This document shows, in pieces, positions 44,308 through 55,692 of a stretch of 64,000 nt of DNA. Below the pieces are notes generated by a model. That model was not told the DNA's origin. It ran no database searches and saw only the letters and a list, made by a program, of their open reading frames with translations. Origin of the DNA: Megalopta genalis (Eukaryota > Arthropoda > Insecta > Hymenoptera > Halictidae); the NCBI RefSeq assembly GCF_051020955.1, contig NC_135014.1, positions 682,001 to 746,000 of the forward strand, in the 5' to 3' direction. Positions within the stretch are counted from its first letter, which is position 1; each line of letters starts with the position of its first letter. The position numbers and the translations under genes are program-made.

Positions 44308-46984
44308 AATGCGGCAACTTGCTGATTAGCTTCAACCTGTGCATTGCGCGCTTCTTCGCTTTGCCGTCGTTGATATTTCGGAAGTCTTGCTCTAATTTCT
44401 TCCTAAAATATAAAATATTTTGTTATTTACTTCTTATATTCAATATGAACATGATAACTGTTTTACAGCCGTTGACGCAGTCAGATCAGCCTTCCTCAAC
44501 ATGTTAAAAACACACAGGTCATATAGCATGTGGTTATAAATTTATAAAAATAATTGTATAGGGCATTCAGTTGAAGCTCTGCATTAGAATCACCGGCTGC
44601 GATAGAGTTAGTAGTGTCTTGTCAACTCACTAGACTTAGATCCTCTGGTGGATGAATGATTTTAATGGCAGCACTAGTAGTGGCTATAAGATTTACTTTT
44701 TGATCATTTCCAATATTATTACTAGTGGTGGTATTACTATCAGCATTACTGTAAGCAGGGAATGTCGGTTTAACTGGTCCTATCGAGCCACCAGCTACTG
44801 ATGTAATTGGTTTGAAATCTGTGCCCAAAGGAGATGTAACAGCTGTGGACGCAGCCGTTGAAACAGCTGCGGCACTTGGAAATAATGGGCGAGACGGTGG
44901 TATAGATGCACCTGACACCGGCGGTTGTATACCTGGAGGCATGCTTGGCATACCAGGCATCATACTACAAAAAAGAAAATATAACTTATTATTTCGTTTT
45001 TACATCTGTTTTCCCTGCTAACAGTACATACTGTTTTTGAAAACATTAAATGTGTATTTACCTAACTTGCATTAAACTAATATCACAAAAGTTATTCTTC
45101 TTTCACGTTGTCTGCTTTTGGAAGAAAAAAAATATACATACCCAGGTCCCATGAAAGGTGGACCTACAGGACCCATAGGTCCCATCATATGATGCATGGG
45201 TGGTGGGAACTGACCCATTGGTGGCATACCAGGATGAGCTGCCATACTCGGCATTACACCTGGCATCATATTTGAACCTGTAGGCATTGCTCCTGGAGCA
45301 GAACCCAACAAACCCTCTGGCTTAGTCTTTTTCCTAACAGGTTCATCTTCGCCAGAGCTTGGTGAACCAGGCCTGCCTCCATTTCTTTGCCTTTCATGTT
45401 CTTTTGCATCGCTCGGTGGTATACCTTCCATACCATAAATTTCTATTTCAATATTACTACGATTGGGCAATGAATTTGGAACCTTGTCTATTGCTTCTTT
45501 GTGCACCTAAAAAGAATTAAAGTAATAATTATTTTACAGCTTTACTTTTAGTATAAACTTATTTTATAGCCAAAAGGTTCATTACCTGCATACAGTGTAT
45601 ACTGAGTCCTGGTCCCGTATAAAGTTTTTTATGACAAATATGACACTTGAAATGTTTTGCTTTTTGGTGTTGTATCAGAATTTTCTCATCCTCAAATTCT
45701 CTATTACAATACCTTTAAGAACATGTTAAGGAAACTTACACAATTTAAATACAACTTCTAATATTTTACTTTATGATTGTTTTAAAGATATTTGAAAACA
45801 AATAACTTTAACTTACATCATTTGCGTATACAGAGTTATATAAAAAAGGTTATAAAAAAAGAGTAGCAATACATGATACTGCTATCAAAATTTATCTTGG
45901 GTAAAACGTGAATCCAAAATTATACACAAGATAACACATATATTACAGCAACATTGAAGTATGTTAACGTTGAAAACTCTACTAGAACCCAAACTTGTGG
46001 GAGAGCTATTTATATTATGCATTGTTTTTTTCATATTAATCAATTACACACAAACAATTTTTTATACCTTTAATTCCTGATAAGATACTTTATATTTTTT
46101 AACTGAAGCAAGATCAATTATAACACATCAAAGTGCCAATAATAAAATGCTTATAAATAAGTAAGTAAAAATTCTTTGAATAAAACTGTATAAGAAATTA
46201 TATAAACTCATTGTTAAAATATTTTCAAGAAATAATGATTCTGATTTAATTTCTTATGAACTTAAGTCTTCATACTTGGCTAATTAAATTAACTACATTT
46301 TTATTCAATTATTAACTTAAAAATGATTATATCTAAAATATTCCACTTTGTAAACATTATAAAGATATTTATAATATTATTATATGTATAGTATGAATAT
46401 TATTAGTCTCACAGTAGATAGTAGTACTAAAAATGATAAATTGTTTAAAAAATGTTAAAAAAATTCAACTGACAATAATATAAGTAATTTAATATTTTGA
46501 TGCATTATTAAATAATATATTAGTATCTGTTTGAAGAAATACTGGTTTTCAAAAGAATACACATATATTGTATGGACATAAATGATTGGGTTAAAGAACC
46601 ATAATTCATAAATAAAGATCTATGATAATAACGGTTAAGGATATTTACTACTGAAATTACAGTTAAGTATAGTTACTAACGAAATATTGATTTCTTAAAG
46701 AATCAGTCATTCTAACTCTTCTAATATATTTATCGCGGTTAACAAAATATTCTATATAACATGATAACGATTTTCATTTCCAAAGTAAGATACAGTAATA
46801 TAGACAATGTAAAACTTACTAGGATATGAAGATATTTTTAATCAAACTACGATAAAATAACAGAAATAATGACCGTGATTTATGTTCTAAAAATACAGTT
46901 ACGTAAAGTATCCCCTAAAGAAGGGTGTTTTGGAAAAGGATACCAACACCAGGGCCTTGATTGCTTCTTCTTTTTGCGTCCCAT
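39237..46984 (-). CDS. BuGZ: BuGZ / ZNF207-like spindle zinc-finger protein, six exons
   Basis: Orthologue of ZNF207/BuGZ, the microtubule- and Bub3-binding protein that supports spindle assembly and chromosome alignment. Minus-strand coding exons: 46944-46984, 45586-45712, 45142-45506, 44631-44964, 44006-44402 and 39237-39346. The joins are in phase and give 1,374 nt and 457 aa. The start MGRKKKKQ with basic run is the conserved N-terminus. Residues 11-61 hold two C2H2 fingers (WCWYCNREFEDEKILIQHQK, then CHICHKKLYTGPGLSIHC), followed by VHKEAIDKVPNSLPNR and IEIYGMEGIPP, the family signature. The middle is Pro/Met/Gly-rich and disordered. IHPPEDLSL/EEIRARLPKY (exon 4/5 junction, E290-E291) matches the conserved segment that includes the Bub3-binding GLEBS glutamates. 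Exon 5 has a glutamine run and an alanine run. The last intron is 4.65 kb and holds transposons. Divergently transcribed from IP6K. Confidence 0.95.
40518..40848. mobile_element. MITE family 1 copy in BuGZ intron 5
   Basis: CAAGGTATCCAAAAAATGTC at the left and GATATTTTTGGCACACCCTG at the right, with TA on both sides (40,516-40,517; 40,849-40,850). The central part is shortened relative to other copies. Confidence 0.88.
41094..41279. mobile_element. MITE family 2, best-preserved copy, in BuGZ intron 5
   Basis: 186 bp bounded by CAGTAATGTCTCCCTTAA and GAGAGACATTATTG with TA on both sides (41,092-41,093; 41,280-41,281). The interior is a long palindrome with GAGATACGATTGTTCGAGCC facing GGCTCGAACAATCGTATATC. 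This copy defines the family ends. Confidence 0.9.
42395..42560. repeat. (TA)n / TATAAA microsatellite in BuGZ intron 5
   Basis: Long TA runs at 42,430-42,450 and 42,497-42,546, with CATATACATACATATAAATA repeated twice between them. More TA-rich sequence follows at 42,850-43,050. Confidence 0.88.
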
Positions 46985-48118
46985 TCTGTCTTTACGGCTT
47001 TCAACAATTTCAGATCAGCAAAAATATGCCAATTAATAACGTTTTACATCTACGTAATATGAATTGAAGTGGCAACTAGCTGCACCACACACACACACAT
47101 AAAAACCGATAATGCAAAATGGCGACTGCATCTTTTCCGTATTTGACGGAAGAAGCTATAGCCAATAGTATTACGTGAAAGTTTCCAAATTTGAATAGGG
47201 AAATTCAAACAGTGCTACCACTAGCGATTAGAGAGCACTCTTATCGTGAAAGAGTTAAACCAAGAAGTTCCTGTGATCCGATGCAGATGCACATCTATAA
47301 TCTACATGTTTTATTGCACCATATACTTAGACCATATGTTATCAAGTTACATAAATCATAGACTTTTGGATGCTGTGAATTACATGCATACATATGTTTT
47401 GGTTTCTATCAACAATTCAGAACTTATAACATCGAATGAAATGCCTTAACATTGAGACTCAATATAGAATCCCTTTATTTTAACTAATCTCCTTAGCTAT
47501 TTCAATGAGAATGGACTACATATGTACATACATAGTAGGTACATATCTTACATATTTCGATCGTGATGAACATTTCTAAATGGACTACGCTCTCAAGTGA
47601 TTTTATGTTGTAAACGCAGTAAGAATAAAACAATGAAAAATCGATATTGTGTTGTACTTTGGTAAATGAACATACAACGTACGTTTTAGTCCTTCAATCT
47701 TCAATGAAGATATTCCCGTTTCCATTTACATTTCAGTCCTTGAGTCGACACCAGATGTCGCAATTTTCTCATAATTTCCTCAACTTCCACGCATGTCTTT
47801 CGGTGCAAGAATTTGCATCCCAGCCGTTGCAGACAGCTGATCCGATGATATCCTGACGTGCTGCGCTACATATTGTTGATTGTGTAAAAGTGTCTAATTG
47901 TGAGAAAAACATTTTGAGCCTAACGAAGTCTTCTTCGCGTCTACCCTTGAAAATTTGATGTTGCTTGCCGCATGGTAGAACGCCCACAAACAATGCGTGA
48001 ATGAAATTGTTCGTCAACGTTAAATGGATGCGAAACGTATTGGGAAACACAGAAACAGAAATCTTGTAATTCATTCGTGTCGCTTCGAATCTCGTTTATT
48101 AGACTACAATAAGCGGTT
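46985..48118. promoter_or_regulatory. Divergent promoter region between BuGZ and IP6K
   Basis: The two start codons face away from each other across 1,134 bp, so this span must hold the 5' UTRs and promoters of both genes unless spliced leaders lie elsewhere. It contains a (CA)n run at about 47,088-47,099. No TATA box or initiator can be assigned with confidence. Confidence 0.5.
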
Positions 48119-51100
48119 ATGGTATATTTGTCAGGTGTTTGGGGCATGGGAGAGACTAAATCACAGTGCCATAACACAACAAACAGTTCTTCCTCCTTTC
48201 TTCAGGAGAATGACGAAGAAGTCGCGCTGTTACCACTCTCGAATCAGGTGAGTCGTGTCCGCGTTTCCTGCGCCATTGTCTCAACAAAATTCTGCCCCAG
48301 ATTTTCATCATCATTTTACAGTTACAGTATTTAATGTTTACTTATCGTGATCGAGACTGTTGTAGTCATCATTCGATCGAATTGCAATTTGCAGTGATGC
48401 GAATATGTACGTGAGCGTTTAAATATACCTCGTGACGAAGTTTTTACTGTTATTGTATTTCCAAGAAAGGAGGATATGCATGTCATAAAAGTGAAATTTA
48501 TAGATGCGTTTTCTTTTCAGGAATGAATATACACGTATATAATTATACTTTTTACTTTTTTTTTTTAATTCGTTGTTATACATAATTATTAACGTGCTAT
48601 AAAAAAAACACAGATTATTTTGCAATATTTATTCATTTTGTAAAATTCTTATTCTTTTTTTTTATAGGTCGGTGGACATACAAGATTGCTCTTACTTAAC
48701 CAGAATACTATTTGCAAGCCACTGAACTATAGAGAACTTGATTTTTATCAAAACATTCCACAAGACATACAAATCTTTGCCCCAAAATTTAAAGGTAAGT
48801 CTATTTATAACTATTGCCTGTGCATTTTTTTACTGCTTTTTAATTCTTTCCTTTATTGCTTGTATTTCAAGTTAAAAATTTTCAGGAATTATACAACATT
48901 TATCGACTTATATTATTTTTGTTTTATATTTCATATGTGTTATTTCACAGATGTATTAGATTATTCAATGTATTAAGTTAGTTAACAAACCTTTCTTTGT
49001 TCTAAGTTTATTTTTTAGTACGCTACACAAATATGTGTTATAAATAATTGACACTTAATTAAACTTCTAATACATAATAATTAAACTTTTTAACATAATG
49101 AAACTTGCCTTTAAATCACTTTATCCCTTAAGGGGTCTATTAAAATCATAGCTCTATACAATAATTGTAAATTAATATTTAGTTAATGGTTAACTTTAGA
49201 ATTAATATTAATCAAAGTGATGCAAATTCTATATTTTGGGACTACCGTTTGTCTAGGTGTTATGCAAGCTTCCAATAGCGAAGAAGTTAAATTAGAGAAA
49301 CGATACAGTCCCAGCTTTAGGGAACAAGACAGTAGACAAGGACATAATTCAACTAAGAGGAAGAGAGACGATGTCCTCAGGTATAATGTTGCGAATTATT
49401 GTCGAAATATATCCAAACATATGGAATATTTTACTCTGTGTAGAATCTAAATAATTCTTTATATCACAGCACAAGTACTTGACCATCGGGTCTTCTTTTA
49501 TTCTCCTTTTAGAATGAAAATTCATCGAGATAACACTTTAACGGGAATACCAAGACCAGGAATGCATTTGGATAATACATCTAACAGACAGTGTATGTGT
49601 TATATTCGATACAAATAACAAATTATAGAAATACAGATTATATAATTCTTTTATACGAAAATACAGATTTTCTTTTATTGGAGAACATAACTTCACGGTA
49701 TACGCATCCATGTATATTGGATTTGAAAATGGGTATCAGACAGCACGGCGATGATGCATCCGCAGAAAAACGCAGCCACCAGATTGCAAAATGTGCTGCC
49801 AGCACATCAGCCTCGTTAGGCGTTCGACTGTGTGGAATGCAGGTTTGTTAGTACACTATTCTTTAGTGTTCATAAAATACAAGAAACAATTGTGTTTATA
49901 CAATAAAAACAAAAATGATGTTAGGCGTACCAAGCTGATGCCAATCAATATATCAAGCGAGATAAATATTGGGGCAGGGAACTGAACGAAGAAGGTTTCA
50001 AGGCAGCATTGTACAGCTTTTTCCATAACGGTTACCGTTTGAGAACGGTAGTCGTTGAAAAAGTCGTATCCCAGTTGGATCAGTTACGACGCGCGATCGA
50101 AAGACAAAGCAGTTATCGCTTCTATTCATGGTAACTATGTTTAAATATAAGTTATTATTAGAACAGTTAGCGCTGCAACTAATTGCTCTAAATGTTTTGT
50201 TAGCTCCTTGTTAGTTGTATACGAAGGATATCAAATAAATGATTTTTCGAATCATTCATCGTCTACATTACAAACAGAAGAAGAGTCAACCAACTCTAGT
50301 TTCGTTGATGACGTTGCTCATAGCTCAGAAACATGCTATGACGCAGACACAAGTAACAGTTCCACAGACTACAATCTTTCCATTCAGGAGGAAATTAGTC
50401 AAGCAACATTACACAAAGGATTTGGCGAAGCAGCCGCAAGAGGGGCCAAGAATACCGCTATTTTCTATCCCGCAAGGTTTGTGATCAGCTATTTTTATTT
50501 TGTTTACTGATCGATTGTAGACTTCGTGGATAATTTTCTATAGATAAAGAAAAAACCAAACAATTGGTCGTTCTGTTTCGATTCGACGCATTCGACACGA
50601 GATAAAAATCATTGACTGAAAACTATCGGAAATATTATGCTTATCGTGAAACTGTACATGTAACAACTTCACCATAATCAATAATCTCTCTTCTTCTGCC
50701 CTTAAAAGTTTCTCTTCTTTAACAATCATCATCAAGTCGAAAGTACAATTCATTTCGTTGTTTATATTACTTTTCAAACATTGTCGTTGTCATTGACTCG
50801 GCACAGGACGACCCAAATTAAATTCCTATCGTTGTGATGCTGCTATATCGATCTCGCATAAACTAACGTGCGGATAAAGTTTTTACTCTCCATTTTATGA
50901 AATCGTTCAGCCCTCTTTCTGTTACTCTGTTCTGTCGTTCGTTCGCTCTTTCATCTGCTGATTTACTTGTGCCCCAAATCTAATGTATTACAACACTAGG
51001 AATCTAATTTCTTTTTCTATTATTCGACAATTTACGATTACATGCATTCGTGTACGTTTGTTAACGTTTATTAAGATTTCAAATTTATGCGTTCAACCCT

Positions 51101-52675
51101 CCGATATTTTGTACGAAGACGAGAACAATCACTGATGAAACATGAATTTAGCAAGCATCAGTTTAATTTGTCGATTGTTATCTTTTGCCTTAGTTTTTAA
51201 TGTGCGCCAGTGTTTTCTTTTTAAGCAGTGTTTGTGTTCGATTTTGATTAAAGTTTGCAGTTCGAAATTTAACAGAACGATATACCCGAAATCTGTATAG
51301 ATTGCATCTTTAAATAATGCAGTAGAGTATCCTTCAGAATATCGGAGGGTTGATTACGAAATGTGAAAAAAAAAGTAAAGTTGTTACAATGATTCTAGTA
51401 CAATTACCGGCTTATTTCAAACGCTTTTTGTTAACAAATCGGTTTAGAGGAAATATCGCACCCTCAGTAATTTAGCGTACTAACGTGGACAGAAATCTTT
51501 ATCAGCCTCGATGAATTTGTAAGATATTTTTTTACATATATTTGTAACAGGTTTCAGCTGTTCGCTGCTACAAATTAGTGTGGCAACGTGTACTTTCTGC
51601 CTAGTAGCGGAACATTTACATGTAATTAGGTAATCAGACATTAAATAAGAAACCATTTGAGAAATTTTGATCGTTAGATCACGAATCGTGTTACGATTCG
51701 CACACACATAGTTCAAAGTATTTCACCAGCGAGAACCGAAGTGCGTTGAACTCGAACGGTTTCTTATTCGTTTTACAACTGCGGCTGCATGTAAACCACT
51801 ACGTATATCTTTCTCTATCGTCTAAACAGATGTTTATACATAGATGCTAATAGATGGTAATCGAGACGTTTCGTATCTGCGCGGAAAGAAAAGAGAGACA
51901 CACACGTATGATTATTTGTAAACATTACCATTAAATTTGTAAGTTCATACGTAATGTATTTAAGTTAATACACTAATGAATTGACAGTGCGATGTTTTCC
52001 TAGTTTAAGCATGTATATTTCTGTGTACCGTCACTTTTTAGAAAACTGCTCTTTATTACGGCCGAACTATAATAAAGCGCGGCAATACCAGTCCCTAATC
52101 GAGCCCGATCAGTTTCTTGCTAGGGGAGGATCAGAGCTGAAAGTGGTGGATTTCAAAATCCTTTCGTAGGTATACTGTTGCTCATGCGTAGAGTACAGCT
52201 CTACAAAAAAGTTACTGGGTGCAAACGTTTTATGAATTAAGGAGAGAGAAAGAGCTTAATGGGACATTGAAATTGTTTTGGGGCGGTCGAGTCACGGACA
52301 CGAACATAAACATTCGACAAGAACGCGAATACCAAACTCAAATACACGTATACTATTGCACAGTTATGAATGACTGGTTGATTTTCTTCATAAATTGAGA
52401 ACAATTAGCTTTTTTTTTAAATACAGTACAGTTTACTTTTACATTACACAACGAACCAAACAAAAATATATACAAGACGTTCAGTAAGTGGTGGATTTCT
52501 CATGGAAGAGAAGGAGTGAATGTGTGAAAGAGAGAAAGAGAGAGAGAGAAAGCAAGAATGTTAGAACACAGTTGTTCCGTTAAATGTCTTCTTTCTGCTT
52601 AATGCACAGCACACGTATCGTCTCGTGAGAATAGTAAAAAACGAAATGATTTTCGTAACCCCTTATGAAAGACAC

Positions 52676-52707
<32 letters not shown>

Positions 52708-54124
52708 TCTTTCCTAAGATTGGGAAACGTTGTTGTTTTGAAATGAATTTTGCATCGAATCTATACATTGAAATTACGAGTTAAGACTTCTTAGTTGAAA
52801 TAAGGGAAAGTAAATGGAAACGCAGATAAGGCATGTGTACCGCATCAATTTATTATTGTTAACGAAAAATAAAGCATTCTGTGATGATGATTTCACGTGC
52901 TCGTTCGAGTGATTTTCACGCAACGATGTACAACTGTAAAATAAGAAACCTTATTTGCAGAAACCCATCATTTACTTTGCATCCTGTATAGAGATATATA
53001 TATATAAAACGTTTTCTTTTATTCGAAAATATATGTGACCTGCAGGGCCTGCATGCCCGGGCTACGGTTTGGGCAGTTAAAGGGTTGTTAGTAGATGGTA
53101 AGAGGTCATACATTGTACCATGTGGCATCTTAACGACGGAGGTGCGTAAACATTTCGGCGCATTTATTTATTCGCATTAAAAATCGTTTCGCTTAAGATG
53201 GAATTGCTTTGGTTAGCTGAAAATTATTTTGATATCGGCTATCAGCAAAACGTAAACATAGAAGAACCTCCTCGAAAGTGGTTCGAGGATAATCGAATCT
53301 AACGGGAACACAAGAAAAATATGATCTTTTTACGCATCCCCGTGAATATACTTTAAACATTCTAATTGCATCTTATTCAATTACATCGCAAGTAAGTAAA
53401 CAAAGAAACGTCGTTAATAATGATGACTTTTATGTCATGAACTCATAATCATAGCAGCGAGGAGACTGTTTTCGACGAATCTAGCGACAGCTTGATCGAC
53501 ACAGTGCTTCAAACTCCCAGATACGAACAGTGGATGATTTATGGCAGTTCGAACGACGAATTTTGTTTCGAGCAAAGCTCGGATATCGCGGAAGGCACTA
53601 GTTCCGACATGGAAGTTAGATCGGATAGCGGACCGAAAAGACAAAGACACGGAAATCGGCTGCTTCGTCTTTACGAGAAGGAGGAGAGAACGGAGGAAGA
53701 GGTCGAGTGCGACAGTATATCAAACAGGTCAGGGACAGCATATGCATTAAACACTCTCGAGCTTTCTATGCTTTGTGTACCGCCTTACGCTTCGAAAAGA
53801 AAGATCCGAATAATATTATATTATTTATTTTATTAACATTATATTATTATTATATTATAATTATATTATATTATTATAAATTATAACAATCATTTTATTC
53901 GTAGGTACGCATCTTGTAATTATCGGACTAAGAATAAACAAAAATCTCAAGAAGCGCTCGTCGACGTGAGAATGATCGACTTTGCTCATACAACTTTTGT
54001 TCACGGCTCGGCGACCGTGGCTTGCAATTCGAATTCAACAGTGCATCAAGGTCCGGACTGCAATTTCTTAACCGGTCTCGATAGTTTAAAACGTCTCCTT
54101 CTTGAAATTTTGACCGAGGGCTGA
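48119..54124 (+). CDS. IP6K: Inositol hexakisphosphate kinase, nine exons, one-base frameshift in exon 6
   Basis: Inositol hexakisphosphate kinase of the IPK family; makes 5-InsP7 from InsP6 and ATP. Coding exons: 48119-48247, 48668-48794, 49257-49380, 49513-49592, 49667-49842, 49925-50131, 50204-50476, 53458-53727 and 53905-54124. Key features are VGGHTRLLLLN and TICKPLNYREL (exon 2), the PxxxDxKxG substrate motif PCILDLKMG (about residues 168-176) followed by RQHGDDAS, SLLVVYEGYQ, and IDFAHTTF with GPDCNFLTGL near the end. Every join is in phase except that exon 6 is 207 nt where 206 are needed. An AAAA run at 50,100-50,103, with three A expected, shifts the frame from the family-like ATC GAA AGA CAA AGC. 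With three A the product would be 534 aa. An assembly or read error is likelier than a dead gene, because all later exons stay intact. The start ATG is the first in frame; the second (MGETKS, 48,146) is an alternative. Confidence 0.93.
52004..52169 (+). CDS. Candidate alternative last exon of IP6K
   Basis: Within the 2.98-kb intron 7, the acceptor GATGTTTTCCTAG is followed by 54 open codons ending in TAG at 52,167-52,169. The two-base phase left by exon 7 (AG) joins it in frame as SLSMYISVYRHFLENC and so on, ending LKVVDFKILS. If used, the kinase would end before the IDFAHT motif and be catalytically compromised. Splice site, phase and codon-like composition agree; there is no homology evidence. 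Confidence 0.3.
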
Positions 54125-55692
54125 AGAGAAAAGTCAGAGGCGCACGCCCCCGCCCCCTCTATGTACACGTATTTAAATGACGGGACACGTTGAATATTTT
54201 CTTGATAATAGAGCAACAGACAAAAGTAAAAAAAAAACCGCCACCAATCGTATCGACAAGTGGGTCAAGTGTTTCGTTCGTGCGAAGGACACTAACAACG
54301 AAATTCTGATCCCGAAATGCAATTGGTTCTCGTGAAACCGATCTGTATATATTTTCACTGTAGAATTTTATGTTGCGACCGTATTATAAGTATGCGAGAG
54401 ATGTATATGTATAGAAAACCGTATTATCATGACGTGTACATTTCGTGCATGAATCGTGTCTTCAAGAGTATTGTATGAGATTCCTAATACAAAAAAGGAA
54501 AATATAGAACGAATCTTAAATAAATCTCTGCTTTTTCTATTTCACCTGGAACAAGAACTACAAGCCCATTGTAATCGAAGAATCGCATTTTATAATATAG
54601 TTATGTTAAGTTCAAAAATTAAGCCCGGATCTAGAACTTAGATATTATTAGAAATCGGTGATCGATGTTGGGGAAATTCCTTCCACTGACTCCAACGGAT
54701 CCAGATCGCTGCGGTCGAGAAATATTGATAAATCATTCATTTTTATCTATTTAATGTTTATTATTTTGTTATTTTCTAAGTCTTTTCTGCAATGTTAAGT
54801 CAAAATAACATCTAGAACTCGAAATACCGAGTAACTTTTACAAGATTAACGTTTTGGTTGAACTTCTACCGATTGACTGACGATGACAATTCACCGATGA
54901 GGCCTGGAACAGTGTTAGCGTCACTGTGTTACCCTCGCAATCAAAGACAAAGAGAGAAAACGGGGCGAGTGAGCAAGAGAAAATGATATGACATCGACGC
55001 AACTACGCATGCGAAACAAGTTACACCGACAAACGATGTCTCACTTGTCTCACTCTGCTCGTTGGTTCTGTCTCTTCCGGTCATCTATCGTTCTCTTTCT
55101 AAAAAAACCTGCGCGGAATTGGATGCATAACCAGTATAAAATGGTGGGGATAAAAATGCTTGCTTGGATAAGCAAAAACCGTGCATTTTAGACACTACAT
55201 TTACATACTGAATTTCTATCTGATCTATGGTGACATAAAACCATTTACATACAGTGATTGGTCTACTTCAATATATACAGCACCTTGTTGCTGTGTTTAG
55301 ACACTTTTAACAGAGTCGGTATTCCAGAACCACAGACTAAAAGTTACGATGCCCGAGACATCTGTATAGATTATAAGCCTGTGCTTTCACGCTATCAGTT
55401 ATGTTTGTGTAATGCATAACGTATGTGATATGAAGTAAACAAGAACGTGGCGATTGACATTTAATTTCTTCAGCTCGTACCGAAATATCTGTTAAAAAAA
55501 TATAATTAAAGATTCTGTAAGATTCGCAGTCGATACTTCAACAAATTGCCAGTAGTCTCATTCCAATTCATTTAGGGTAACTTCTACAATGACTTTGTAA
55601 GACCTTACCTGAGGTTATGCAAAACTGTCACAACATTTGTATTTCTGATATTACCAACGATTCACACTTGAAGTATCTGATCGAAGTACATA
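54125..55692. other. IP6K 3' UTR and spacer to MTMR9
   Basis: AT-rich, with an AATAAA at about 54,519-54,524 that could end the IP6K mRNA. No other gene seen. Confidence 0.45.
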
